A stretch of DNA of 8,221 bases. Origin: a bacterium (GTDB lineage: Bacteria > Elusimicrobiota > Elusimicrobia > UBA1565 > UBA9628). The translations under genes were made by a program, and so were the position numbers. Below the pieces are notes generated by a model that saw nothing but the letters and a program-made list of their open reading frames with translations, was not told the origin of the DNA and made no database searches. This document shows, piece by piece, positions 1 to 6,522 of this stretch. The stretch covers positions 1 through 8,221 of the forward strand of contig JAJYFI010000052.1 in assembly GCA_021790955.1 (NCBI GenBank). Reading direction: 5' to 3'. Numbering within the stretch: position 1 is the first letter of the stretch; every line of letters starts with the position of its first letter.

Positions 1-819
1 CACCCACCAGGAGGAGATCGCGTCGAAGACTTCCCTCCCGTCCTTCGTGACGAGCGTCGATCCGCGCGCGGCCTCGATGAAAAGCGGGGGCTCGGCCGTC
101 GCGTGCTGGGTGTAGGGCCGCCAGACGGGGCTTTCCCTCCTTCTCCCCTTTGAAGAGATGGTCGGGATGAGGGAGAAAGCCTCTCGCCGGAAGGATTTTT
201 CGAACGCCTTGGAAAGGCGCTCCGCCGCTCCCGCTCGATCCAACCCGTCGATCCAGTCGAGCCTTCCGAGCCGCCGGGCGCCCGACATCGCGGCGATCGT
301 GCGCTCCGTGTCAGGCATGGGATTCCCGATGAAGGCGATCCCCAAAAGCGGGACCCCCCGGCTCCGGAGCGCCTCGATGGAGAGCAGCGTGTGGTTGATC
401 GTCCCCAGGGCGGTGCGCGCGCAAAGGACGACCGGCGCCCCCCAGCGCTCAAGAAGCTCCACCTGCAGATGCTCGCGCGACAACGGCACGAGCAGCCCCC
501 CCGCGAGCTCGACGATCAACGGGCGGGAGGGATCGGGGAACTTGGGCAGACGCGCGAGGCGATCGAGGCTGATCGCCACCCCGTCGATCTCGCTTGAGCG
601 GTGCGGCGACAGCGGCCGCGAGAGCACGTAGCGCTCCTTGAGGATTCTCTTCGCGGCAAGCCCCAATTGGAGGACTCGCCGGGAATCGGTCGAGGGCTCA
701 CGCCCCGACTGGACGGGCTTCCAGTAATAACCGTCCAAGGCCCGCGCGAGCGCGGCCGCAAACACGGTCTTGCCTACATTCGTGTCCGTCCCCGCGACGA
801 CGATCACGCCCCGGCCCAC
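1..819 (-). CDS. bioDA: BioD-BioA fusion: dethiobiotin synthetase / DAPA aminotransferase (3' part beyond window)
   Basis: Seen: from GTG 819 one open frame runs 273 codons to the window edge without a stop. Residues 1-~215 are a full-length BioD (E. coli BioD is about 225 aa): Walker A GTDTNVGKT at 10-18, WKPVQSG at 33-39, SPH at 71-73, ELAGGLLVPL at 104-113, and LGTINHTLLS at 138-147 followed by LLGIAFIGN. After a linker of about 15 residues (~216-230) BioA begins with VWRPYTQ (232-238) and DGREVFDAISSWW (260-272), matching the E. coli BioA N-terminus (WHPYTS, SSWW). No ATG, GTG or TTG in frame could start a separate bioA between the domains. Known: BioA makes DAPA from KAPA using SAM as amino donor (PLP enzyme); BioD carboxylates DAPA to dethiobiotin with ATP. 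The GTG lies 3 nt after the bioF stop; an in-frame GTG at 807 is an alternative start nearer the Walker A motif. Neither has a convincing Shine-Dalgarno, so coupling to bioF is likely. The PLP-lysine part of BioA is outside the window, so I cannot show that half is intact. Confidence 0.88.
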   Translation of the reverse strand, partial: MGRGVIVVAGTDTNVGKTVFAAALARALDGYYWKPVQSGREPSTDSRRVLQLGLAAKRILKERYVLSRPLSPHRSSEIDGVAISLDRLARLPKFPDPSRPLIVELAGGLLVPLSREHLQVELLERWGAPVVLCARTALGTINHTLLSIEALRSRGVPLLGIAFIGNPMPDTERTIAAMSGARRLGRLDWIDGLDRAGAAERLSKAFEKSFRREAFSLIPTISSKGRRRESPVWRPYTQHATAEPPLFIEAARGSTLVTKDGREVFDAISSWWV

Positions 820-822
820 GTT

Positions 823-1983
823 TCAGGCGGCCGCAGCGGCGGGCGCGGCCTTCTCGAGGCTCCTCTCGATCCTCGAGAGTTCCCGAGCGAGCTCCTCGAT
901 CTCCCGCTCGCGCCGCTCGGCATGGATCGAAACGCGAAGCCTCGCAGTCCCCGGCGGCACGGTCGGCGGGCGCACGGCCCGGACGTCGAAGCCGCGGCGG
1001 GCAAGCTCCCTGGCGGCGGCGAGCGCCTCCCCCTCGGAGCCGATCGCGACCGGGATGACGGGGGTGTCGCGCTCGACGGTCCTCCAGCGCGAAAGCGCTC
1101 CCTTGAGGCGCGAGGAGGCGGTCCTCGAGAGCTCGCGCAGGCGCTCACGGCGCCAGGGCTCCTCGTCGATCAAGGCGAGGGCCCGACGGACGGCGGCCGC
1201 GACGGCGGGAGGCTGGGCCGTCGAGAAAATAAAGGGCCTTGAACGGTTGACGAGGTAGCGGGCGACCAGACGCGGCCCGACGACGAGCGCCCCGGCGGCC
1301 CCCAGGGCCTTGCCGCAGGTGTGCAGAGCGATCGACTCCGGGGCCTTCAGGCCCTCGAGAGCCCCCCGCCCCGTCGTTCCCAGCACCCCGGTCGCGTGGG
1401 CCTCGTCCACAACGAGGGTCGCCTCGAAGCGGCGGGCGAGGTCCAGGAAGGCGGGAAGCGGCGCGAGATCCCCCTCCATGCTGTAGAGGCTCTCGACCGC
1501 GATGTAGAGCTCGCGGGCGCCGCGCTCGCGCGCCAGGCGCAGCCGCCGTCCGGCGTCCTCCGGGTCGTTGTGGCGGAAGGAGGATTTTCCCGCGAGGGAG
1601 GCACGGATTCCCTCCTTGACGCTCGCGTGGACCCGCTCGTCATAGACGACGCAGGATCTCGGCGCGGGGAGGGTGGAGAAGATCGCGAGATTGGCGTCGA
1701 AGCCGGAGTTGAAATAAAGGGCCGCCTCGGCGCCGAAAAAGCGCGCCGCCTCGGCCTCAAGCGCCTCATGCTCCTCGTGATGGCCCGCGAGCAACCTCGA
1801 GCCCGCGGCGCCGAGACGCCCCCAGCGGACCAGCGCCGCGCGCGCGGCCTCGATCATCAGGGGATGCCGCGCCAAGCCCAGGTAGTCGTTGGAGGCGAAA
1901 TCAAGGCCGCGGGGCAGGGCCGGCTCGCGTCCGAGCCCGCGGCTTTCGAGCTCGGAGAGCTCTTTGCTAATCCTTGAGAGCAT
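823..1983 (-). CDS. bioF: 8-amino-7-oxononanoate synthase (KAPA synthase)
   Basis: BioF is a PLP-dependent alpha-oxoamine synthase that condenses pimeloyl-ACP or -CoA with L-alanine to give KAPA, CO2 and the free carrier, the first step of the conserved biotin-ring pathway. The 386-aa length fits the family. Seen: FASNDYLGLARHP at 29-41, AGSRLLAGHH at 60-69, YFNSGFDAN at 90-98, DERVHAS at 115-121 (His stacking on PLP), the PLP-phenolate DEAHATGVLG at 193-202, the Schiff-base lysine in HTCGKALGAAGA (K225), RPFIFSTAQPP at 249-259, and the C-terminal RPPTVPPGTARLRVSIHA region (338-355). The ATG overlaps the bioB end by 17 nt, with GGGAG 8 nt upstream inside bioB, so translation is probably coupled. 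The C-terminus ends in a low-complexity Ala-rich tail. An ALA-synthase or KBL paralogue is unlikely given the bio neighbours. Confidence 0.96.
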   Translation of the reverse strand: MLSRISKELSELESRGLGREPALPRGLDFASNDYLGLARHPLMIEAARAALVRWGRLGAAGSRLLAGHHEEHEALEAEAARFFGAEAALYFNSGFDANLAIFSTLPAPRSCVVYDERVHASVKEGIRASLAGKSSFRHNDPEDAGRRLRLARERGARELYIAVESLYSMEGDLAPLPAFLDLARRFEATLVVDEAHATGVLGTTGRGALEGLKAPESIALHTCGKALGAAGALVVGPRLVARYLVNRSRPFIFSTAQPPAVAAAVRRALALIDEEPWRRERLRELSRTASSRLKGALSRWRTVERDTPVIPVAIGSEGEALAAARELARRGFDVRAVRPPTVPPGTARLRVSIHAERREREIEELARELSRIERSLEKAAPAAAAA

Positions 1984-2989
1984 GGCGGCAGCTCCCGGCC
2001 GTCGCCGCGCCGGCCTCGGGTTCGAGCGGCGTCAAGCCCAGCGTCTTAAGCAGCGCGCGGTCCGACTCCCAGGACGGATTGGGGGTAGTCAGGAGTTTTT
2101 CCCCCGTGAAGATCGAATCCGCCCCCGCCATGAAGCAGAGCGCCTGCGCCTCCGGGGAAAGAGAAAGCCTGCCCGCGGAAAGCCGGACCTTGGCGCGCGG
2201 GAAAAGGACGCGCGCCGCCGCGATCATGCGCACGAGCTCAAACGGATCCACCGGGGGCTTCCCCTCGAGCGGCGTCCCCGGGGCGGCGACCAGGGCGTTG
2301 ATCGGCACGCTCTCGGGCGGGCTGTCGAGATTGGCGAGGGTGCACAGAAGCGTCGCACGGTCCTCCACGCTCTCTCCCATCCCGATGATGCCGCCGCAGC
2401 AGGCGGCGATCCCGGCGCGAGCGACGTTCTGAAGGGTCTGCAAGCGTTCCTCGTAGGTCCTCGTCGAGATGATCGACCCGTAGAAATCCTCCGAGCTGTC
2501 GAGGTTGTGGTTGTAGGCTGAGAGCCCCGCCTCCTTGAGACGCCGCGCCTGCTCCTCGGTGAGCATGCCCAACGTGCAACAGGCCTCAAGCCCCAGGGCG
2601 CGCACCCCGCGCACCATCTCGAGCACCCGCTCGAAATCGGGGCCGTCCTTGACCTCCCGCCAGGCGGCCCCCATGCAAAATCGCGTCGAGCCCGCCTCGC
2701 GGGCCTCCCGGGCGCGCTCAAGGACCTCCCGGGGCTCCATGAGCTTTTGGGGCTTGACCGGGGAGTCGTGATGGGCCGACTGGGGGCAGTAGCCGCAGTC
2801 TTCCGGGCAGGCCCCGGTCTTGACGGAAAGGAGCGTGCAGAGCTGGACCTCCTGCCTGGCGTGATGCTCGCGATAGACTCGCGCGGCCTCAAAGACCAGA
2901 TCGAGAAGCGGCCGGTCGAAAAGCTCCCGCACGGCCTTGAGCGTCCATCTCCCGGGCCCGAAGGGCTTCGCCGACGCCGGAGAACTCAT
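1967..2989 (-). CDS. bioB: Biotin synthase (radical SAM)
   Basis: BioB inserts sulfur into dethiobiotin to form biotin, using a radical-SAM [4Fe-4S] cluster and a sacrificial [2Fe-2S] cluster. Counting from the ATG at 2989 (340 aa), the radical-SAM motif is ACPEDCGYC with C61, C65 and C68. Aligned with E. coli BioB from memory, the [2Fe-2S] ligands are all present: C105 (RFCMGAAW), C137 (EACCTLG), C197 (AACCGG) and R269 (VRLSAGR). YNHNLD, STRTYEERL, PPESVPIN and KLLTTPNP are further BioB signatures. A TTG directly before the ATG (2992) extends the frame by one residue, but the ATG is the natural choice. It lies 10 nt after the stop of the membrane-protein gene, with no clear Shine-Dalgarno, which suggests read-through transcription and reinitiation. 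It heads the biotin block bioB-bioF-bioDA. Confidence 0.96.
   Translation of the reverse strand: MSSPASAKPFGPGRWTLKAVRELFDRPLLDLVFEAARVYREHHARQEVQLCTLLSVKTGACPEDCGYCPQSAHHDSPVKPQKLMEPREVLERAREAREAGSTRFCMGAAWREVKDGPDFERVLEMVRGVRALGLEACCTLGMLTEEQARRLKEAGLSAYNHNLDSSEDFYGSIISTRTYEERLQTLQNVARAGIAACCGGIIGMGESVEDRATLLCTLANLDSPPESVPINALVAAPGTPLEGKPPVDPFELVRMIAAARVLFPRAKVRLSAGRLSLSPEAQALCFMAGADSIFTGEKLLTTPNPSWESDRALLKTLGLTPLEPEAGAATAGSCRHALKD
1992..1996 (-). promoter_or_regulatory. Ribosome-binding site of bioF inside bioB
   Basis: GGGAG lies 8 nt upstream of the bioF ATG (1983) and within the last codons of bioB. It supports this start and the 17-nt gene overlap. Confidence 0.55.
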
Positions 2990-2999
2990 CAAGACGTCA

Positions 3000-4760
3000 T
3001 TATGGCAAAATCGGCAGGGCCATGGCGGCCAGGCTCACGCCGGAGATGGCAAGCCCCGCCATGACGGCCCGGGAGGAAAACTTAAAGCGCAGCTCGTGTT
3101 CGCCGGGCGGAATCTCCACCGCCGGGAAGGCCCCCTCGAAGCGCCCATGCGGGATCTCGCGGCCGTCGAGGAAGGCCCGCCAGCCGGGGTAGTCGATCTC
3201 GGAGAAGACGACCGTCGCGGGGGTCTCGGCGCGGACGCGGGCGCCAATCTCGCCCGGGCGGTAGGACTCGATCTCCGCCGTGCCGCGCCCTCCGGCCAGG
3301 AAGACCCGGGAGCGCGAAGAGGGCCTCCATAAGACCCGCACGACCCCGAGGCCCAGCGCCCGGGCTCCCGGCGCGGGATCGACGACAGCCGCGACCCCCG
3401 CCCCATCGAGCAGGCGGCCCGCGCCCAAGCCGCCGAGGCGGGCAAGATAGCGGGCCGCGAGCTTCGTGGTGAGCACCTGGTAGCTTGCGGCCTCCTGCAC
3501 GCCGAAGGCCGTCCCGAAGGAGGGCGCGAGAAACTCCCTCAGCATCAGGAAATCGCGCTCATCCCGGAACCGCGCGCGCTCCCACAACCTGCGCATCCGC
3601 GCCGTGTGGAAAATCCGCCCCGGCGGCGAGCCCGGCCCCGCAAGACGCGCGGCGAGCGCCGGCTCGTCCGCGAGGAAGGCGGGCCGGCTCCAGGCCGTCA
3701 GAGGGAACTGGGAAAAGAGGGCGAGGTCCGCCGCCACCGCGGCCGCGGCGAGACCCCGCCAGCCGGAGGAAAGCTCCTGCGCGCCGCGCGCGGCGAGCGC
3801 CGCGACGGCCGCGATCGAGGCCAGAAGCCAATTGGCGGGGAAGCGGAACACCCGCAGGATGGGGAGGCTCGACTCGCCCGGCAGATGGGCGCCCAAGCTC
3901 AAGAGGGCCGCGGCCGCGCCCAAAAGGGCCAGGCCGCGTTCCCGCCGTCCACCTTTCAGGGCCCCCACGAGCGCCAGGCCCAGGGCTGGAAGGCCGACGT
4001 AGAAGCCGACGATCGCCGGATCGCCCTCGATCTTCGGCGAGACGGCGCTCCAGAAGGGCAGGAAGGCTTCCTTCAACAATTGAAGAGGCGGCAGGGAATA
4101 GCGCGTCGCCTCGGCGGCCTTGAGGACGAAGGGGCGCGCCGAATGCCTCAAAAACTCAAGGAAAGGGAGCCATTGCAGCGCCGAGAGCCCCGCGGCCATA
4201 AAAAGCGCGGCCGCGAGGAGGCGTAGCGACTCCCGGCCCCTCCACGCCGCCATGAGAAGCGCCGCGGCGACGATCACGATGAAAAAGGGCGGGAAGCCCG
4301 CGAGCCAGGCCATGGCGAGAGAAGCCGCCAGAGCCCGCCACGAGCCCGTCTCCTCGAAATAGAGCGTGGGAAACAGCCAGCTTGCGGCCGCGAAATGGTT
4401 CGGCAGCGTCGCGCGCGCCATGAAAAAGCCGTTGAGGCCCGCGACGGCGGCGGCCGTCGCCGCCGCGGCCAGCCCCCCTCCCGCGCGCCGCACCCAGGCC
4501 GCCGCGAAGCCCGAGGCGATGAGCGTGTGGAGGACGACCCAAATCCGAAGAAAACCCGCGAAATCGGGGGCCGCCGCGGCGAGCCAAGTGAAGGGATAGG
4601 CCGCCATCGTCTGGGGGTCGGCCCAGAAGGGCTCCCCCATGTTTTTCGCCGCGTCCCATAAAGGGAGCCGGGCCCCGGCCGTCAACGAGCGAAAAAGGGC
4701 CCAGTCGGGATAAAACAGCGCCGCGAGGTTCACGTCGAGGGGGATCTGCCCCGACCACAA
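3000..4760 (-). CDS. YfhO/GT-C-like polytopic membrane protein
   Basis: A 586-aa (from TTG 4760), Ala/Leu-rich protein with about ten hydrophobic segments up to residue ~350, then a soluble region and one last membrane helix (~566-584). Family signs: a first extracytoplasmic loop with D9 and the stretch FYPDWALFRSLTAGARLPLWD (16-36, aromatic/acidic as in GT-C enzymes), RVFRFPANWLL at 303-313, and the C-terminal module SEIDYPGWRAFLDGRE (520-535) followed by PPGEHELRFKF (551-561), typical of YfhO-family proteins. Known: YfhO in Gram-positives is implicated in lipoteichoic-acid glycosylation; roles elsewhere are largely unknown, so a glycosyltransferase acting on a lipid-linked sugar is inference. 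The start is doubtful: TTG 4760 is the only ATG/GTG/TTG available near the 5' end, yet the frame is open back to 4919 and encodes a fitting first helix at 4817-4770. A CTG at 4844, 5 nt after the pirin stop, would include it. It lies between pirin and bioB on the same strand; no link to biotin is evident. Confidence 0.82.
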   Translation of the reverse strand: MWSGQIPLDVNLAALFYPDWALFRSLTAGARLPLWDAAKNMGEPFWADPQTMAAYPFTWLAAAAPDFAGFLRIWVVLHTLIASGFAAAWVRRAGGGLAAAATAAAVAGLNGFFMARATLPNHFAAASWLFPTLYFEETGSWRALAASLAMAWLAGFPPFFIVIVAAALLMAAWRGRESLRLLAAALFMAAGLSALQWLPFLEFLRHSARPFVLKAAEATRYSLPPLQLLKEAFLPFWSAVSPKIEGDPAIVGFYVGLPALGLALVGALKGGRRERGLALLGAAAALLSLGAHLPGESSLPILRVFRFPANWLLASIAAVAALAARGAQELSSGWRGLAAAAVAADLALFSQFPLTAWSRPAFLADEPALAARLAGPGSPPGRIFHTARMRRLWERARFRDERDFLMLREFLAPSFGTAFGVQEAASYQVLTTKLAARYLARLGGLGAGRLLDGAGVAAVVDPAPGARALGLGVVRVLWRPSSRSRVFLAGGRGTAEIESYRPGEIGARVRAETPATVVFSEIDYPGWRAFLDGREIPHGRFEGAFPAVEIPPGEHELRFKFSSRAVMAGLAISGVSLAAMALPILP

Positions 4761-4849
4761 AAGCCGCCGCCACGCGGCGACGAGGAGAAGCGTTCCGGCG
4801 ATGGCGGCCGGCCAGACGCCGCGGCGGGAAGATTTCTCGTTCAGGAGTT

Positions 4850-5722
4850 TTACTTGGCGGCCCCGGATTTTTTGACGAAGGTCCCCTTCTCGTATTCCTC
4901 GAAGGCCTCCCGAATCTGATCACGCGTATTCATGACGATCGGACCGTGCCAGGCGACGGGCTCGCCGAGCGGCTTTCCCGAGACGAGAAGGAAGCGGGCC
5001 GGCCGGCTTCGCGTCTCTACCTGGAGGCTGCCGGAACGCCCGAACAAAACGAGCGTCTGGTTGGGGCTGGCCTTGGCCCCCGGCTCAAAAGACGCCTCGC
5101 CGTCGATCACGTAGGCGAACACGGTGTGCCCGGGCGCCACGGGACGGCTCCAGGGGGTGTGCGGCGGCAGCGTCACGTCCAGATACTCGGGCTCAATGAC
5201 GACGTCCCGGACCGGCCCCACCGTTCGGCCGACGCGCCCGGCAACGACGAGGATCCTGGCGCCCGCATCCTCGATGACGGGCACCATGCCGCTTTTGACG
5301 TCCCGGTAGCGCGGGTCCATCATCTTTTGAGCGGCGGGGAGGTTCGCCCAGAGCTGGAAGCCGCACATCGAGCCTTTCTTGCTCCCCTTGGGCATCTCCT
5401 GATGGAGAATCCCGCTTCCCGCCGTCATCCATTGGATGTCACCCGAGCCGATGACGCCGCCGTTGCCCAGGCTGTCCTCGTGCTCGACGTCGCCGTCCAG
5501 GACGTAGGTGATCGTCTCGATGCCGCGATGAGGATGCCAGGGGAATCCCGCCAGATAATCGGCGGGGTTGTCCGAGCGAAAATCGTCGAGCATCAGGAAG
5601 GGGTCGAACCGGGGGAGCTCGTGGAAACCAAAGGCTCGCCGCAAATGCACGCCCGCCCCCTCCAACGTGGGAGAGCTCGTCCAAACCTTTTGGATCCGTC
5701 GTGCCGCGGCGATCTCGGCCAT
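4850..5722 (-). CDS. Pirin-family bicupin
   Basis: A 290-aa pirin homologue. The N-terminal cupin holds all four metal ligands known from human pirin and YhhW: H63 and H65 in FPWHPHRGIE, H107 and E109 in GILHQEMP. Also present are HEDSLGNGGVIGSGDIQWMTAG (81-102; the pirin signature around the metal site), a LWANLP inter-domain motif at 124-129, and the C-terminal cupin with a FGRSGSLQV strand, ending in WHGPIVMNTRDQIREAFEEYEKG (258-280), characteristic of the family. Known: some bacterial pirins have quercetinase activity and others regulate metabolic enzymes or act as redox/iron sensors; the sequence does not decide which. The ATG at 5722 is supported by AAGGAGG with 4-nt spacing. It is the first gene of the minus-strand run leading into the membrane protein and biotin genes, and is divergent from the SDR gene. 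Confidence 0.95.
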   Translation of the reverse strand: MAEIAAARRIQKVWTSSPTLEGAGVHLRRAFGFHELPRFDPFLMLDDFRSDNPADYLAGFPWHPHRGIETITYVLDGDVEHEDSLGNGGVIGSGDIQWMTAGSGILHQEMPKGSKKGSMCGFQLWANLPAAQKMMDPRYRDVKSGMVPVIEDAGARILVVAGRVGRTVGPVRDVVIEPEYLDVTLPPHTPWSRPVAPGHTVFAYVIDGEASFEPGAKASPNQTLVLFGRSGSLQVETRSRPARFLLVSGKPLGEPVAWHGPIVMNTRDQIREAFEEYEKGTFVKKSGAAK

Positions 5723-5726
5723 CGTT

Positions 5727-5733
5727 CCTCCTT
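5727..5733 (-). promoter_or_regulatory. Strong ribosome-binding site of the pirin gene
   Basis: AAGGAGG ends 4 nt before the ATG at 5722. It fixes the pirin start. Its upstream end touches the palindrome at 5732-5749. Confidence 0.8.
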
Positions 5734-5749
5734 CGCGCTTGGGCGCGAA
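5732..5749. repeat. 18-bp palindrome, candidate operator of the pirin promoter
   Basis: TTCGCGC-ttgg-GCGCGAA is a perfect 7-bp inverted repeat with a 4-nt spacer. It lies just upstream of the pirin ribosome-binding site and just downstream of a TAAAAT box (5758-5753), so it would overlap the predicted transcription start. That position suits a repressor site. It could instead form a hairpin in the pirin leader. The repeat is seen directly; its function is inferred. Confidence 0.5.
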
Positions 5750-5752
5750 TTT

Positions 5753-5762
5753 ATTTTACTAT
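5753..5762. promoter_or_regulatory. AT-rich divergent -10 region (pirin minus, SDR plus)
   Basis: The only AT-rich patch in the intergenic region. On the minus strand it reads TAAAAT (5758-5753), a good -10 for pirin; on the plus strand it reads TACTAT (5757-5762), a 4/6 match to a -10 for the SDR. No convincing -35 hexamer stands 16-18 nt upstream on either strand, so activator-dependent or non-sigma70 promoters are possible. Confidence 0.35.
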
Positions 5763-5768
5763 GTAGCC

Positions 5769-5793
5769 GGGGCGCCGACGCGCCCGGCGCCCC
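5769..5793. repeat. GC-rich 8-bp inverted repeat before the SDR gene
   Basis: GGGGCGCC (5769-5776) and GGCGCCCC (5786-5793) are perfect inverted arms with a 9-nt spacer. In SDR mRNA this would be a stable hairpin ending 8 nt before the ATG, where a Shine-Dalgarno would normally lie. It could alternatively be a protein-binding site. The arms are seen directly; any role is inference. Confidence 0.45.
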
Positions 5794-5801
5794 TCGTCTT
5801 C

Positions 5802-6512
5802 ATGAAGATTATCGCCGGAACGCTCGATCTCAAGAGCTCCGGGAAGGCGGCCGGTCTGCGCGTGCTCGTCACCGGGGCCTCTTCCGGGATCGGCCGGGCG
5901 CTCGCGGAGGGCTTTCTCTCAGACAAGGCCCGGGTCGCCGTCTGCGCGAGGCGGGGGCCCCGGCTCGCCTCCCTCAAGGACCGCGGCGCCGCCGCTTTCC
6001 GCGCCGATGTCGCCAAGCCCGCCGAGGTGGAGGCCCTGATCAGGGGCGTCGAGAAGGCTCTCGGGGGCCTTGACGCCCTGATCAACAACGCCGCGATTTT
6101 GCGCCACGGAAGGCTCACGGAGCAGCCGATCGACGATTGGACGGAGACGCTCCAGACCGACCTCGCGGCGCCGTTTCTGGTCGCGCGCGCGGCCACCCGG
6201 ATCATGAAGCGGGGCTCCATCGTCAACATCAGCTCGGGCCTGGGGTTTGCGCCCATGGAGCCCTATGGAGCCTACTGCGTCGCGAAGGCGGGCCTCAACA
6301 TGCTGACGCGCGTTTTGGCCCTTGAGTGGCAGGGACGCATCGCCGTCAACGCAGTCAATCCAGGCATCGCCCGCACCGAGATGAACCCGACGGCGCCGAA
6401 TGACCCCGCGAGCGTCTATCCGATCGTGCAGGCGCTCGCCGCCGCGGGCCCCGAGGGGCCAACCGGTCGCTGCTTCAAGAAGGACGGCAGCGAAAACGTC
6501 TGGGACCGCTGA
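5802..6512 (+). CDS. Short-chain dehydrogenase/reductase (SDR)
   Basis: A 236-aa classical SDR with a Rossmann fold binding NAD(P)H. Seen from the ATG at 5802: cofactor loop TGASSGIG (24-31), CARRG at 48-52 after the second strand, D69 before VAKPAEV, NNAA at 95-98, catalytic S144 in INISSG, the Y158-x3-K162 pair (YCVAK), and NPGIARTEM (186-194). The tetrad Asn would be in the helix near 115-125, where the usual N is read as T/D (LQTD, 117-120), so that position is uncertain. Length fits FabG-like members (~245 aa). An Arg after the second strand suggests NADPH preference (inference). The substrate cannot be read from sequence. It is divergent from pirin. No Shine-Dalgarno precedes the ATG; GTG 5862 is a poorer alternative because it would start right at the first strand. 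Confidence 0.9.
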   Translation: MKIIAGTLDLKSSGKAAGLRVLVTGASSGIGRALAEGFLSDKARVAVCARRGPRLASLKDRGAAAFRADVAKPAEVEALIRGVEKALGGLDALINNAAILRHGRLTEQPIDDWTETLQTDLAAPFLVARAATRIMKRGSIVNISSGLGFAPMEPYGAYCVAKAGLNMLTRVLALEWQGRIAVNAVNPGIARTEMNPTAPNDPASVYPIVQALAAAGPEGPTGRCFKKDGSENVWDR

Positions 6513-6522
6513 CGCCCGGATA

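Noticed and set aside
1..160. A separate bioA gene starting within the window
   Set aside because: No ATG, GTG or TTG in the BioA frame lies between the BioD core and the window edge at a useful place, and no stop separates the two.
516..761. Minus-strand 81-codon frame within the bioD region
   Set aside because: It is in a different frame from the BioD domain, which has clear motifs over the same stretch; no features of its own.
823..845. GCC/GCG-rich repeat at the bioF end as a functional repeat
   Set aside because: It is simply the codons of an Ala-rich C-terminal tail in high-GC DNA.
158..1977. Long plus-strand open frames opposite bioDA and bioF (e.g. 158-631, 601-1242, 1321-1977)
   Set aside because: They lie antisense to well-supported genes, encode Arg/Pro/Gly-rich sequence with no recognisable motif, and are expected as shadows in high-GC DNA.
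2989..3300. BirA-type biotin operator upstream of bioB
   Set aside because: No TTGTAAACC-like dyad seen; the region is coding for the membrane protein.
3485..4226. Plus-strand open frames opposite the membrane-protein gene (3485-4123, 3606-4226)
   Set aside because: Low-complexity Arg/Pro-rich translations antisense to a coherent hydrophobic protein; no start signals or family features.
4946..6073. 375-codon plus-strand frame across pirin into the SDR gene
   Set aside because: It is antisense to pirin and then out of frame with the SDR; composition is shadow-like and it crosses the divergent promoter region.
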